NCBI GenBank assembly: GCA_938015595.1
Contig: CALLPI010000010.1
Span: forward strand, 150,167-214,166
DNA from: an uncultured Saprospiraceae bacterium
GTDB lineage: Bacteria; Bacteroidota; Bacteroidia; Chitinophagales; Saprospiraceae
DNA length: 64,000 nt
Direction of reading: 5' to 3'
Shown: in pieces, positions 25,322 through 34,880 of the stretch
How positions within the stretch are numbered: the first letter of the stretch is position 1
Layout of the letters: each line of letters starts with the position of its first letter
The notes under the pieces: generated by a model
What the model saw: the letters and a program-made list of their open reading frames with translations, nothing else
Databases searched by the model: none
Told to the model about the DNA's origin: nothing
Program-made: the position numbers and the translations under genes

Positions 25322-27292
25322 ATGCTTAGAGCTTTCTTTCTGTTTTGTCTGATCCATAGTACAGCGGCCATACATGCCCAGCACTACCTCACCCGCCAAA
25401 CCACGCCGCCAAAAGTCCTCAAAGCCTTTGAGCAAGCCCAAGCCTACAGCCGCGCCGGGCAAATGGAAGCTGCGCTCAAACAAGTAGATGCCATACTGCG
25501 GCGAAACCCCACCTTCGTAGATGCTCTACTGCTGCGCGCCGCCCTGCACATGGATGCCCATCAATATACCCAAGCAGAAACTGACTACCTCCAAGCCATG
25601 ACCCTGGCCCCCGAATATGACCCCAGAGCCTGGTATCCGCTTGGCCTGAGCCAATTGCGACAGGCCAAATACGAACAAGCGCTCCATAGTTTTGAACAAT
25701 ACCTGCAAGGCCCAGGTGCCCACAATGAAACCCAGCGTACCCGAGCCGAACAGTACGCTGCCAACGCCCGCTTCGCCATAGAAGCCATAAGAAAGCCCGT
25801 GCCTTTTGACCCGCATCCAATGAGCGATAGCATCAATACGCCCGCTCCGGAGAGCCTGCCTTCCCTGACAGCCGATGGCAATATGCTGGTGTTCACGCGC
25901 ATCGTAAATGGCCAGGAAGATTTTTACTTCAGCCGACGCCTCCCCAACGGCGCCTGGTCGAAAGCCGAGCCCATGACCGGCATCAACACTCCTTACAATG
26001 AAGGTGCACAATGCATCTCTGCCGACGGGCGCACACTGGTATTCAATGCTTGTAACACCCCCGACGGCTTGGGCAGCTGCGACCTCTACCTCTCCCGATG
26101 GGAAAATGGCCGCTGGAGCCGCCCACAAAACCTGGGCAACCCCGTCAACAGCAAATACCTCGAGCGCCAACCCACCCTCTCCGCCGACGGCAAGGTCATC
26201 ATCTTCTCCAGCGACCGGCCCGGCGGCCAAGGCGGGCGGGATCTCTGGCTTACACGGCTTAAACCCGACGGCCAGTGGAGCCCACCTGTAAACCTGGGGC
26301 CACAAATCAATACCGCTGGCAACGAAGACTGCCCCTTTTTCCACGCCGATAGCCGCACGCTCTACTTTATGTCCGACGGGCATCCCGGCATGGGTGGCTT
26401 CGACCTCTTTGTGAGCCATTTGAATACCGACGGCTTCTTCGGCAAACCCGAAAACCTCGGCTATCCTATCAATACCCTGGCCAACGAAGGCGGGCTTACC
26501 CTCAGCCTCGACGGAGCCACGGCCTACTACACCTCCGATGCCCATGACCCTCGCGCCCAGCCCCGCCAAAACCGCGTCGGTATCAATACCGATATTTTCA
26601 CCTTCACCATGCCACCCTCGCTGCGCCCTACCCCTGTCACCTACGTAAAAGCTACCATCCGCGATACCCATACCCAGCGCCCGCTGTCAGCGGAAGTCAG
26701 CTTATATACCATGCCTGATAATCGCCTGCTGCAAAACAACCGCGCTGCCGACGATGGCACGCTGTTGTACTGCTTGCCCACAGGGCAAAACTATGCGCTG
26801 CACATTGCCCACCCAGGCTATGTTTTTCACACTGCCCGTTTTGAGCTGGACAGCGTCCACCGGCCAGAGCAGCCTTTTCTGCTCCAAGTGGAGTTAGCAC
26901 CCCTGCCTGCCGCAGGCGAAACGCCGACAGTAACAGCTATCGCTTCAGCACCCGTTATTTTACATAATATTCTCTTTGACACCGGCTCAGCCCTGTTCTT
27001 GCCGGAATCCAAGGCAGAGCTCAACCGCCTCCAGCAGTTTCTCAAAGACAACCCGCAAGTGCGCATCCGCATCAATGGTCATACCGACAACACAGGAACT
27101 CCAGAGGCCAACCAGGCACTCTCCGAAAAGCGCGCCAAAGCCGTGTGCGACTATCTCATACTAGGCGGCATTGCGCCAGAGCGTCTCCAATACAAAGGCT
27201 ACGGCGAAAACCACCCTATTGCCTCTAATAGTACGCCTGAAGGCCGGCGTCAAAACCGACGCACGGAGTTTGAAATATTGCAAAAAGAGTAA
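25322..27292 (+). CDS. TPR-PD40-CRD-OmpA protein (PorE-like)
   Basis: The 656-residue protein has a signal peptide ending at AIHAQ (about residue 20). TPR repeats follow (about 30-155), then a PD40/WD40-type beta-propeller (about 175-420) with blade motifs such as SSDRPGGQGGRDLW and MSDGHPGMGGFDLF. Next are a carboxypeptidase-regulatory-like domain (about 440-520) and a C-terminal OmpA domain (about 545-656: INGHTDNTG; NRRTEFEI). This order is that of PorE, a peptidoglycan-linked type IX secretion component. Bacteroidota encode several paralogues with the same order, so the specific T9SS role is inferred. PorE is lipidated in Porphyromonas, whereas no lipobox is seen here. Confidence 0.85.
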   Translation: MLRAFFLFCLIHSTAAIHAQHYLTRQTTPPKVLKAFEQAQAYSRAGQMEAALKQVDAILRRNPTFVDALLLRAALHMDAHQYTQAETDYLQAMTLAPEYDPRAWYPLGLSQLRQAKYEQALHSFEQYLQGPGAHNETQRTRAEQYAANARFAIEAIRKPVPFDPHPMSDSINTPAPESLPSLTADGNMLVFTRIVNGQEDFYFSRRLPNGAWSKAEPMTGINTPYNEGAQCISADGRTLVFNACNTPDGLGSCDLYLSRWENGRWSRPQNLGNPVNSKYLERQPTLSADGKVIIFSSDRPGGQGGRDLWLTRLKPDGQWSPPVNLGPQINTAGNEDCPFFHADSRTLYFMSDGHPGMGGFDLFVSHLNTDGFFGKPENLGYPINTLANEGGLTLSLDGATAYYTSDAHDPRAQPRQNRVGINTDIFTFTMPPSLRPTPVTYVKATIRDTHTQRPLSAEVSLYTMPDNRLLQNNRAADDGTLLYCLPTGQNYALHIAHPGYVFHTARFELDSVHRPEQPFLLQVELAPLPAAGETPTVTAIASAPVILHNILFDTGSALFLPESKAELNRLQQFLKDNPQVRIRINGHTDNTGTPEANQALSEKRAKAVCDYLILGGIAPERLQYKGYGENHPIASNSTPEGRRQNRRTEFEILQKE

Positions 27293-27330
27293 GTACAGTG
27301 TACTCAATACTCTATTTTTTATTATTTTTA
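27287..27330 (+). terminator. probable terminator after the PorE-like gene
   Basis: A nested hairpin has outer arms GAGTA/TACTC and inner arms AGTAC/GTACT. It overlaps the stop codon and is followed by a T-rich run (TATTTTTTATTATTTTT). The stem is AU-rich and weak, so confidence is moderate. Confidence 0.45.
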
Positions 27331-27377
27331 GAGGCGATTTTGCCACCTAATCTCTCCACTCAAAAACTGCAGTTGCC

Positions 27378-29357
27378 ATGCTTCGTCGTCTTGCTCTCTC
27401 TGTTGTGCTGCTCTTGACCTTGCAGCAGTCGTTACCGGCACAAGCTGAAAACTACACCGAACGCAAAGACCCTGCTAACGCCAAACGTACCATTGTGGAG
27501 TTCAAACCTATCACACGGGATTTGCCTACTAGAATGCTCACCCAGAACCTGCTGGATAATCCTAATACACAACGCGCACCCATTACTTACGTGCCCTTTG
27601 AACTCAAAAACCCACGCAACGGTAAGGCGCTCAATCCATCGGCTGCGCTGAAAATCACCATGCCTGATGGTCGTACAGTCAACACTACGGTCAAAGACTT
27701 TTACGACCAGGTCAACGCTATGGAAAAAGCCCTTTGTGCCCAGGGGCGCTCCCTGCGCATGGCCAACGCCTTTGCCGACTTCAACCCCAAGCTCAACCCC
27801 GTACCCTCTGATGCCGTACCCAGCCTTAGCCCTGGCTATCAAACTATCCGTTTCAGTATAGCACCACAAAAAACTGCTAGCCCCAGGGTGCCTTCCACTC
27901 CGCCAACCAACGTACAAATATCTAGCCCCACGGCGGCTCAAATTAGCACACTCTCCAATTTTTCCTGGAAAACCAGCCTGTATGTGGCAGCCTCCGGCTC
28001 TGACCACGGTACGAATGAATTTCCGGCAGAGTGGTCGGGCGTTAGCCTGGCACAGCAAGGCAGAAGTAGTTTCCCTTTTCTCATCCAAGTGCCAGACGGC
28101 ATGACCAAACTGGTACAGAAAATTGGCTGGATGGTGTCTGATACACCTTTTGACGACGCTGCCAAGGCCATCACTATCAAAGTATACAAAAAACAGGGCA
28201 CAATCTCTCCTGTAAACTGGAACAAAAGTATTAAAGGCACACTCAACCTTCCCGAACATAAAAACAGCTCTTACGCCGCCCTCTATATCAACTTTGCCGA
28301 AATAGAACCGCTCCCGACAGACAAAGTCAAGCCCTTTTATGTCAGGGCGGTACTGTACAATCAGTCGGGAGAAATCATAGCCCGAACTCCGCAAGTAGTA
28401 GCCATGTACGGCAGTGTAAAACAGGAGTTGAAAATGCCCATCTCTCAGTATAGCGGTACCAGTGATTTCAACTATGGCTTCCCGTCCAACTACGAAAATG
28501 CCGCCTTCGGCATCTATCTCAAAGGCACGGGCTTCAACTCTGTGCAGACGCGCGTCATAGATGTCTATTCCAAAAAGGACTTTGGCACCCAAGGGTATGC
28601 GCTCAAAGGAGGTGCCACACTAGGTATCAAATACTACAACTTCGAGCATATAGTGGACAGCAAGCAACCCATCAACAACGACTTAGTGCTGCTGGCTATC
28701 AATCTGGACGCCGCTGCTGGCAATCCCGCTATGCCCGTGTACGGCCAGCAACTCAAGGCCGGCGCCAGGCTATCGCTCAACGTACTCAACGGCTTGTACC
28801 AACCCTACTACGAGTTTAAGACTGCTGTGCCGGGGTTGCCCAACACCCTTTCACTGGACTATACCTTCAAGGAAAAACTCGACGTAGAGATTTTCGACTA
28901 TCGCTTCCTCATCGGCCCTGTACCAGTGAGGGTGTACGGCGGCGTCAAAGGAGAAGCAGGCGTTGTACTCAATGGGTTTCTCCACATGGGCAGTTTCGAG
29001 GCGTCGGGCAAAATAGACCCCTACATGAAAATTGCACTGATTGCTGGTGGCGGAGTAGATGCTGTCATTGCCTATGCTTTGGTAGAAGCGCAAATTGACC
29101 CGCTGCTGCGGGTAAATCTACCGGTGTTGTTTGCTTCGCAGGGCGCCAACGCTCCTGTAGTAGATTTCGGCCAGGCTTCCATAGGCGGGCTGGGCGGCAA
29201 GGTGTACCTCAAGGCGGGTTTTTACTATCCGTGTCCTGACTTGGGCAAAATTGTAGGCTTTATTACCGGAGATGAACCGCTGCCCCTATGCGAATGCGCC
29301 TGGGAGTATAACATCTTCCAAATGGGAGAGTTTACCCACCAGATTGGCAAGAAGTAG
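27378..29357 (+). CDS. unrecognised secreted protein
   Basis: The 659-residue protein has a clear signal peptide ending near LPAQA (about residue 23). No domain is recognised. The first 170 residues are polar and proline-rich. From about 190 on it is beta-rich, with many short hydrophobic strands. The last 150 residues are glycine-rich (for example GGVKGEAGVVLNGFLHMG and ASIGGLGGKVYLKAG) and contain a CPDLGK...LCEC cysteine cluster near the end. No T9SS sorting domain and no outer-membrane anchor are visible. It starts 85 bases after the PorE-like gene, on the same strand but past a probable terminator. Codon use looks like that of its neighbours. Confidence 0.75.
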   Translation: MLRRLALSVVLLLTLQQSLPAQAENYTERKDPANAKRTIVEFKPITRDLPTRMLTQNLLDNPNTQRAPITYVPFELKNPRNGKALNPSAALKITMPDGRTVNTTVKDFYDQVNAMEKALCAQGRSLRMANAFADFNPKLNPVPSDAVPSLSPGYQTIRFSIAPQKTASPRVPSTPPTNVQISSPTAAQISTLSNFSWKTSLYVAASGSDHGTNEFPAEWSGVSLAQQGRSSFPFLIQVPDGMTKLVQKIGWMVSDTPFDDAAKAITIKVYKKQGTISPVNWNKSIKGTLNLPEHKNSSYAALYINFAEIEPLPTDKVKPFYVRAVLYNQSGEIIARTPQVVAMYGSVKQELKMPISQYSGTSDFNYGFPSNYENAAFGIYLKGTGFNSVQTRVIDVYSKKDFGTQGYALKGGATLGIKYYNFEHIVDSKQPINNDLVLLAINLDAAAGNPAMPVYGQQLKAGARLSLNVLNGLYQPYYEFKTAVPGLPNTLSLDYTFKEKLDVEIFDYRFLIGPVPVRVYGGVKGEAGVVLNGFLHMGSFEASGKIDPYMKIALIAGGGVDAVIAYALVEAQIDPLLRVNLPVLFASQGANAPVVDFGQASIGGLGGKVYLKAGFYYPCPDLGKIVGFITGDEPLPLCECAWEYNIFQMGEFTHQIGKK

Positions 29358-29450
29358 GAAAGGTATACTTAGTTTCATAAAGAAGAAGGCCGCGCTATGT
29401 TTTCTCGCATGAGGCACTACCCCTTTGTTGTGGCAAAAATGGAAGTGCAA

Positions 29451-31694
29451 TCAACGACGGTCTCGCCCACCGCTACCACCACCACGAGGGCCACTGCCTT
29501 TGTGACCACCACCGCCGCCACTGCTTCGTTGACCGCCATCACGGCGCTCTCCGCCGCTCTGCAGGCGGGGCTCCGTTTCGTTGATGGCCTTGACCGAAAG
29601 GCGATACTTACCGGTTTTCTGATCTATTTCAATGAGTTTTACCGTCACGTCGTCGCCTTCTTTGATAAAGTCTTCCACGTTTTCGATACGCTGGTTTGAC
29701 ATTTCGGATACGTGCAGCAGTCCGCTCTTGCCGTGAAACTCTACGAAAGCACCGTATGGCATAACTGACTTGACCTTGGCATTGTAGACGTCGCCGATGG
29801 AGGGCGTGAAGGTAATGCGACGAATACGGTCGAGAGCGCGCTCAATGGATTCTTTATTAGAGCTGGCAATGCTGACCACGCCTTTGTCTTCCACCTCTTC
29901 AATGCTAATGATAGTACCCGTCTCGGCCTGGATTTCCTGTACCACCTTACCTCCTGGGCCAATGACGGCGCCGATGTAGCTTTTCTCAATGAAAATTTGA
30001 ACGATGCGCGGAGCGTGGGGCTTGTAGTCTTCGCGTGGTGCAGCGATGGTTTTCTTCATTTCGTTGAGAATGTGTAAGCGGCCGGCACGCGCTTGTTCTA
30101 AGGCTTTTTCTAGAATTTCATAAGGCAGGCCATCCACCTTAATGTCCATTTGGCAGCCAGTGATGCCTTTCTCCGTACCAGTGACTTTGAAGTCCATATC
30201 GCCCAGGGCGTCTTCGTCGCCGAGGATATCAGAAAGAATGGCAAATTTCTCGCCGTCAGTGATCAAGCCCATGGCAATACCAGAAACGGGCGCTTTAATC
30301 TGCACGCCGCCATCCATAAGCGCCAGCGAACCAGCACACACCGTAGCCATTGAAGAAGAACCATTAGACTCTAAGATATCGGACACAATGCGGATGGTAT
30401 AGGGGATATCTGGCGGCAGCACCTTGCGCAAAGAACGCCCGGCGAGGTTGGCATGGCCCACTTCCCGACGACCAGGCGCGCGCTGCGGCTTCACTTCGCC
30501 TACTGAGTAGCCAGGGAAGTTGTAGTGTAAGATGAACTTGTCGTAGTACAACTCCTGGGCGTTGTCAATCATAGCCTCGTCCTGCTTGGTGCCCAGGGTA
30601 AGGGAGGTGAGCGATTGGGTTTCGCCACGTGTGAAGATGGAAGAGCCGTGTGCAGAGGGCAGGTAGTCTACTTCGCACCAGATGGGGCGAATCTCGTCTA
30701 GCTTACGACCATCAAGACGAATGCCTTCGTCCATGATCATACGGCGTACCACCTCTTTTTTGAGCTTGTCGTAGTAGGCTTCCAGCAAGGGCTTAGCCGT
30801 TTCCATATATTCTTCGCCTTTCTCTTCGGTGAGAGTAGCGACGAGTTGCTCTTTGATTTCATCAAAGCGGGCTTTACGGGTCTGCTTGTCGAAGCCGCCA
30901 CGAGCCACCTCATAGATGGGTTGGCGTGCTAGTTCCTCCACACGCTTTTTTAACTCTTCATCTTCTACTGGGGCGGGCACTTCGCGCTTTTGCAGAGCTT
31001 TACCGCCCACCTTCTGAGCCAACTCCAGTTGTGCCTGGCATTGCACTTTGATGGCTTCATGGGCTATCTTAAGCGCCTCTATCATGTCGGCTTCCTGGCA
31101 TTCGTCGGCTTCGCCTTCCACCATCATGATATTGTCCATGGTAGCGGCTACAATGAGATCAATATCGGCGCGGTCGAGGTCAGGACGGTCGGGATTGATA
31201 CGGAACTCGCCGTCAATGCGGGCCACGCGTACTTCGGAGATGGGCCCCAGGAATGGGATGTCGGATACGGTTAGGGCGGCAGATGCAGCCAGGGCGGCGT
31301 AGGCATCGGGCTTGACGTGCTTTTCTGCGGAAATCAGGTTGATAATCACCTGAGTATCGTTCATATAATGATCGGGGAAAAGTGGGCGAATGGCGCGATC
31401 CACCAAGCGGGAGATGAGCACCTCGTAGTCGGAGAGTTTGGTTTCGCGGCGGAAGAAGTTGCCTGGAATGCGCCCAGCAGCTGCAAATTTTTCCTGGTAA
31501 TCCACAGAAAGCGGAAAGAAAGACTGTCCTTCGCGGGGCTTTTTTTCTGCCACAGTAGTGGCAAACAACATGGTGTTGCCAACGCGCACCACTACGGAGC
31601 CGTCGGATTGAGCGCCCAGTTTACCAGTTTCGATAGTTACTTCTCTGCCATCAGGCAAATTGAAAGAGGTGGTAATTGGAATCTGTAATCCCAT
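29451..31694 (-). CDS. pnp: polyribonucleotide nucleotidyltransferase (PNPase)
   Basis: The 747-residue phosphorolytic 3'-5' exoribonuclease has its normal layout. There are two RNase PH domains (about 10-150 and 320-550) joined by a helical domain, then a KH domain (about 560-625; [11 protein letters not shown]) and an S1 domain (about 630-700). A glycine/arginine-rich tail of about 45 residues ends in SGGRDRR; this RGG-like tail is longer than in E. coli and may add RNA binding. It follows rpsO as in most bacteria, across a terminator-like hairpin. Confidence 0.97.
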   Translation of the reverse strand: MGLQIPITTSFNLPDGREVTIETGKLGAQSDGSVVVRVGNTMLFATTVAEKKPREGQSFFPLSVDYQEKFAAAGRIPGNFFRRETKLSDYEVLISRLVDRAIRPLFPDHYMNDTQVIINLISAEKHVKPDAYAALAASAALTVSDIPFLGPISEVRVARIDGEFRINPDRPDLDRADIDLIVAATMDNIMMVEGEADECQEADMIEALKIAHEAIKVQCQAQLELAQKVGGKALQKREVPAPVEDEELKKRVEELARQPIYEVARGGFDKQTRKARFDEIKEQLVATLTEEKGEEYMETAKPLLEAYYDKLKKEVVRRMIMDEGIRLDGRKLDEIRPIWCEVDYLPSAHGSSIFTRGETQSLTSLTLGTKQDEAMIDNAQELYYDKFILHYNFPGYSVGEVKPQRAPGRREVGHANLAGRSLRKVLPPDIPYTIRIVSDILESNGSSSMATVCAGSLALMDGGVQIKAPVSGIAMGLITDGEKFAILSDILGDEDALGDMDFKVTGTEKGITGCQMDIKVDGLPYEILEKALEQARAGRLHILNEMKKTIAAPREDYKPHAPRIVQIFIEKSYIGAVIGPGGKVVQEIQAETGTIISIEEVEDKGVVSIASSNKESIERALDRIRRITFTPSIGDVYNAKVKSVMPYGAFVEFHGKSGLLHVSEMSNQRIENVEDFIKEGDDVTVKLIEIDQKTGKYRLSVKAINETEPRLQSGGERRDGGQRSSGGGGGHKGSGPRGGGSGGRDRR

Positions 31695-31704
31695 GAATAG
31701 TGTA

Positions 31705-31744
31705 GATTTAAAAGAAAAACAGCACCCCAGGGAAGGGTGCTGTT
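31705..31744 (-). terminator. intrinsic terminator between rpsO and pnp
   Basis: On the minus strand AACAGCACCC and GGGTGCTGTT form a ten-base stem with a seven-base loop, followed by TTTTCTTTT. It lies 13 bases downstream of the rpsO stop and just before pnp. Readthrough or a pnp-specific promoter would be needed for pnp expression, and processing of this hairpin could take part in pnp autoregulation. Confidence 0.75.
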
Positions 31745-31756
31745 ATGGGTTTATTG

Positions 31757-32032
31757 TTACTTGCGAATGCCTAGCCGCTCAATGAGCTGCCGGTACTTGG
31801 TAATGTCTTTTTTCATAAGATACTGGAGCAATTGCTTGCGCTTGCCCACCAAGGCTACCAGCGAGCGGCGGCAGGAGTGGTCTTTGCGGTTGCTCTTCAA
31901 ATGCTCAGACAGCATCTGTATGCGATACGTGAACAGGGCAATCTGCCCTTCGGTAGAGCCGGTGTTGGTTTCAGAGCCGGCGTACTCGCGGAAGATTTCC
32001 GCTTTTTTCTCAGAAGTCAAATAAACTGCCAT
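31757..32032 (-). CDS. rpsO: 30S ribosomal protein S15
   Basis: The 91-residue protein spans the usual length and shows the S15 signature: TGSTEGQIALFTYRIQMLSEHL, HSCRRSLVALVGKRKQLLQYL and the KYRQLIERLGIRK end. It binds 16S rRNA in the platform of the small subunit. It is upstream of pnp in the classical rpsO-pnp arrangement. Confidence 0.98.
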   Translation of the reverse strand: MAVYLTSEKKAEIFREYAGSETNTGSTEGQIALFTYRIQMLSEHLKSNRKDHSCRRSLVALVGKRKQLLQYLMKKDITKYRQLIERLGIRK

Positions 32033-32083
32033 GGTGTGATGTTTAAGACCGTTAGTGATTGCAAGAATCAGTTACAGCGGGCG

Positions 32084-32091
32084 CAAAGATA
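32084..32091 (-). promoter_or_regulatory. -7 promoter element of rpsO
   Basis: On the minus strand TATCTTTG is an exact TAnnTTTG match, 51 bases upstream of the rpsO start. The upstream sequence is rich in A/T runs, as expected for a strong ribosomal promoter. Confidence 0.6.
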
Positions 32092-32140
32092 CAACGTTTT
32101 TTCAAATCGTTTGTTTTTTTGCAATTTATTTAGTAAGTAA

Positions 32141-33550
32141 CTACTCGCTCGCGCCATGGAGCGGGATTTTTCGCAGCCCTGCTGGTTTACGATGCAAATA
32201 AGCCTGAATGATGCGCGTAGCTTCGGGGGTGCCCTTCATAGGGCGTATAGCCTGCCGCAACTCCTGAGCGCTCCACCCCTCCTGCGCACTCACGTAACCA
32301 TAGCCGGCAAAATGGCCGCCTTCTACCAGCACAACAGCCTTCTCCTGTGGCGAGCGACCTCGCTCCAACAGCAAAAAGTCTTCCTCAAAGCCAACCTGCA
32401 AGGCCTCCGAGGTTGCAAGTGCACGCTCGTTGTAGCTTTCGGGGGACTCTCGCCCTACACAGGCGCCTTTGCACTTTTGCAAATGAAATTGAAAACAGGC
32501 ACCTTTGCCTGCGTGAAGCCCAGTGAGCCGGCGGCAAAGTTCAAACTGCTCCGAAGCCCACTCCAACCTGCTGCGTGCGGCCTGCATGGAGGGAAACTCC
32601 GCCAGCACCTTCAACTTCTTGCGCTGTACGATGCTAAGGCGTTCAGCTTCAAAACGCAGGAAGCCTTCTGCATCGGTGTAGACGTAGATGGCATAAGGAA
32701 ACGACTGCTGGCGTTGGGCGCGGTTGACTGAAGGGCGCAGCCGCTTGATTTCAGCCGACTCCAATAGCAGGGCTACCAGTTCACTGCCGGTTACTTCGGC
32801 GGTAATATCGTAGGTGAGCTCGCGCAATTTGCGGGTTTTCTCTGTTTTGTTGGCAAAGTGCTCGGCAATGCGCTTGCGTATATTAAGGCTCTTGCCTACG
32901 TAGAGGACTTCACCAGCCTTACCGTGAAAATAGTACACCCCGCAGGCTTCGGGCAGTTGCAGCAGGCGCTCCATGTCGAAGTGCTCGGGCAGGCGGTTGT
33001 TTTTCAAGCCCATTTGGAGCATAGCCATAGCTTGCTGTGCGCCGCCTTGCTGAGCCATAATGCGTCGAAAAAGCTCGGCGGTAGCTAGAGCGTCGCCCAT
33101 AGCGCGGTGGCGCTGCGTCACGGTGATGCCCATCCAGGCTATAAGGTTGTCCAGGCTGTAGGAATGCAGCCCTGGAAAGGTCTTTCGCCCCAGGCGTACA
33201 GTACACAGTTGCCGGCGAGAGAAGGTGTAACCCAGGCGAGCAAACTCCTCTCGCAGGAAGCTGTAGTCAAAAAAAGCATTATGAGCCACCAGAATAGCGC
33301 CTTCGGTCAATTCCAATATTTTTCGAGCGATTTCGTAAAACTTCGGAGCATCTTGTACCATTTCCTGAGAGATGCCAGTCAGCTCGGTAATGCCATAAGG
33401 TATCCAGGTTTCAGGGTTGACAAGGGTTTCCCAGGTGTCGAGAATGCGCTCACCGTCGTGCAGGATGATAGCAATTTCTGTAATCCTATGCGTATCGGCC
33501 TTGCCCCCGGTGGTTTCTATGTCCACAATGGCGTATCTTTCGGCAGTCAT
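32141..33550 (-). CDS. DEDDh exonuclease - GIY-YIG nuclease fusion (DnaQ-UvrC/Cho-like)
   Basis: The 469-residue protein joins two nucleases. Residues 1-170 are a DnaQ-type 3'-5' exonuclease with Asp10/Glu12 in VDIETTGG, Asp in HNAFFDYSFL, and His/Asp in HRAMGDALATAEL, completing DEDDh. Residues about 197-285 are a GIY-YIG domain (GVYYFHGKAGEVLYVGKSLNIRKRI) as in UvrC and Cho. A C-terminal part keeps a UvrC-like cysteine motif (CFQFHLQKCKGAC). This fusion is known as an accessory repair protein and is commonly annotated as DNA polymerase III epsilon. It starts 24 bases from the divergent DUF1343 gene. Confidence 0.93.
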   Translation of the reverse strand: MTAERYAIVDIETTGGKADTHRITEIAIILHDGERILDTWETLVNPETWIPYGITELTGISQEMVQDAPKFYEIARKILELTEGAILVAHNAFFDYSFLREEFARLGYTFSRRQLCTVRLGRKTFPGLHSYSLDNLIAWMGITVTQRHRAMGDALATAELFRRIMAQQGGAQQAMAMLQMGLKNNRLPEHFDMERLLQLPEACGVYYFHGKAGEVLYVGKSLNIRKRIAEHFANKTEKTRKLRELTYDITAEVTGSELVALLLESAEIKRLRPSVNRAQRQQSFPYAIYVYTDAEGFLRFEAERLSIVQRKKLKVLAEFPSMQAARSRLEWASEQFELCRRLTGLHAGKGACFQFHLQKCKGACVGRESPESYNERALATSEALQVGFEEDFLLLERGRSPQEKAVVLVEGGHFAGYGYVSAQEGWSAQELRQAIRPMKGTPEATRIIQAYLHRKPAGLRKIPLHGASE

Positions 33551-33574
33551 TAGCAGCTTTTTAAAACAAAAAAC

Positions 33575-34804
33575 ATGGCAAAGATAAAATTTTTTGTAGC
33601 ATTTGCAGCGTTGCTTTCCTGGGCATGCGGCCAGCAGGGCACCTTTTCCTCTCAGACGCCTCCCCTACCCGACCGCGCCCCTACACTGCCTGCTGCGCCC
33701 TTGCGTTGTGGGGCTGAACGTCTGGACGCTTACCTGCCCATGCTGCAAGGGCAAACCGTAGCGCTGGTTGTGAACCATACATCTCGAGTAGGCGAACGCC
33801 ACTTGGCCGACACACTCCTGACATTAGGCGTGCGTATCAAAGCCATTTTTGCCCCGGAGCACGGCTTCCGTGGCAGCGCCGATGCTGGCGAAAAAATCAG
33901 CGATGGCAAAGATCTTGCCACAGGCATCCCACTTGTGTCGCTCTATGGCAGCAAGCGCAAGCCCTCTACAGAAGACCTCAAGGGAGTACATCGCGTTATT
34001 TTTGACATTCAGGACGTGGGCGCGCGTTTTTACACCTATATCTCTACCCTGCATTACGTAATGGAGGCTTGTGCCGAGCACAGCATACCCTTGCTGATTC
34101 TGGACCGCCCCAACCCTAACGGCCATTATGTGGATGGGCCAGTACTCGAAAAAGGCTTCGAGTCTTTTGTAGGCATGCACCCTGTACCTGTGGTACATGG
34201 CATGACGGTGGGCGAGTATGCCCGCATGATCAACGGCGAAGGCTGGCTGCCAGGTAAAGCGCAGTGCCCACTAGAAGTTGTACCGTGCACCGGATATACA
34301 CACCATATATATTATGAACTGCCGGTGAAACCATCTCCCAACTTGCCCGACATGCGCTCAGTGTATTTGTATCCCTCCACTTGCTTCTTTGAGGGCACAA
34401 TAGCTTCCGAAGGCCGTGGCACGTCTGTGCCCTTTCAGGTATATGGCCACCCCAAGAGCGGCATGGGCGATTACTACTTCGTGCCCCAGGCTATGCCCGG
34501 TGCAGCCAATCCTAAGCTAAAAGGACAACGCTGCCGGGGCGTCAGCTTGGCTGAAACGCCATTGGATTCGCTTCGCCAACTACGCCGAGTGGACCTCTCG
34601 CACCTTATACAATTCTATAAGGCTTTCCCCGAAAAAGACAGCTTTTTTCTGCCCTCGCTGTTTTTTGACAAACTGGCGGGCAATAGCACTTTGCGCGCGC
34701 AAATTGTTGCGGGCAAAACAGAAGAGGAGATACGTGCCTACTGGCAGCCGGAGCTAAAGCGATACCGACAAATGAGGAAACAATACTTACTCTACGATGA
34801 GTAG
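33575..34804 (+). CDS. DUF1343 protein, NamZ-type exo-beta-N-acetylmuramidase
   Basis: The 409-residue protein belongs to DUF1343, for which NamZ of Bacillus was shown to remove N-acetylmuramic acid from peptidoglycan ends. Family motifs are IFAPEHGFRGSADAGE, FDIQDVGARFYTYISTLHY and LDRPNPNGHYVDGPVL. The N-terminus is a signal (about 1-18) with a cysteine at 18 (SWACGQ), so it is possibly a lipoprotein, though Trp at -2 is unusual. A cell-wall recycling role in the envelope is likely. Its 3' end is followed by the second copy of a palindromic repeat. Confidence 0.88.
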   Translation: MAKIKFFVAFAALLSWACGQQGTFSSQTPPLPDRAPTLPAAPLRCGAERLDAYLPMLQGQTVALVVNHTSRVGERHLADTLLTLGVRIKAIFAPEHGFRGSADAGEKISDGKDLATGIPLVSLYGSKRKPSTEDLKGVHRVIFDIQDVGARFYTYISTLHYVMEACAEHSIPLLILDRPNPNGHYVDGPVLEKGFESFVGMHPVPVVHGMTVGEYARMINGEGWLPGKAQCPLEVVPCTGYTHHIYYELPVKPSPNLPDMRSVYLYPSTCFFEGTIASEGRGTSVPFQVYGHPKSGMGDYYFVPQAMPGAANPKLKGQRCRGVSLAETPLDSLRQLRRVDLSHLIQFYKAFPEKDSFFLPSLFFDKLAGNSTLRAQIVAGKTEEEIRAYWQPELKRYRQMRKQYLLYDE

Positions 34805-34807
34805 GTT

Positions 34808-34876
34808 ATACTTCGATCCCAAGTTCTGTGTACAACATCTGTAAATCATGCACAAACCTTGGCATTGCTCAGTGTA
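34808..34876 (-). repeat. palindromic dispersed repeat, copy 2
   Basis: This is a reverse-orientation copy of the element at 21273-21343. The arms at 34819-34832 and 34849-34862 are imperfect (11 of 14 pairs plus a wobble) around a 16-base loop that matches copy 1 at 15 of 16 positions. It fills nearly all of the 76-base gap between two convergent genes. Confidence 0.7.
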
Positions 34877-34880
34877 GCTG

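Noticed and set aside
25526..26671. A 381-residue minus-strand frame inside the PorE-like gene
   Set aside because: It has no recognisable domain, and the plus strand encodes an intact multi-domain protein over the same bases.
27432..28592. A 386-residue minus-strand frame opposite the unrecognised secreted protein
   Set aside because: The plus-strand frame has a signal peptide and neighbour-like codon use; the opposite frame lacks signal, motif or promoter.
32141..33550. GIY-YIG domain considered as a homing endonuclease
   Set aside because: It is fused to a complete DEDDh exonuclease and keeps UvrC-like cysteines, the known DnaQ-UvrC repair architecture; there is no intron or mobile context.
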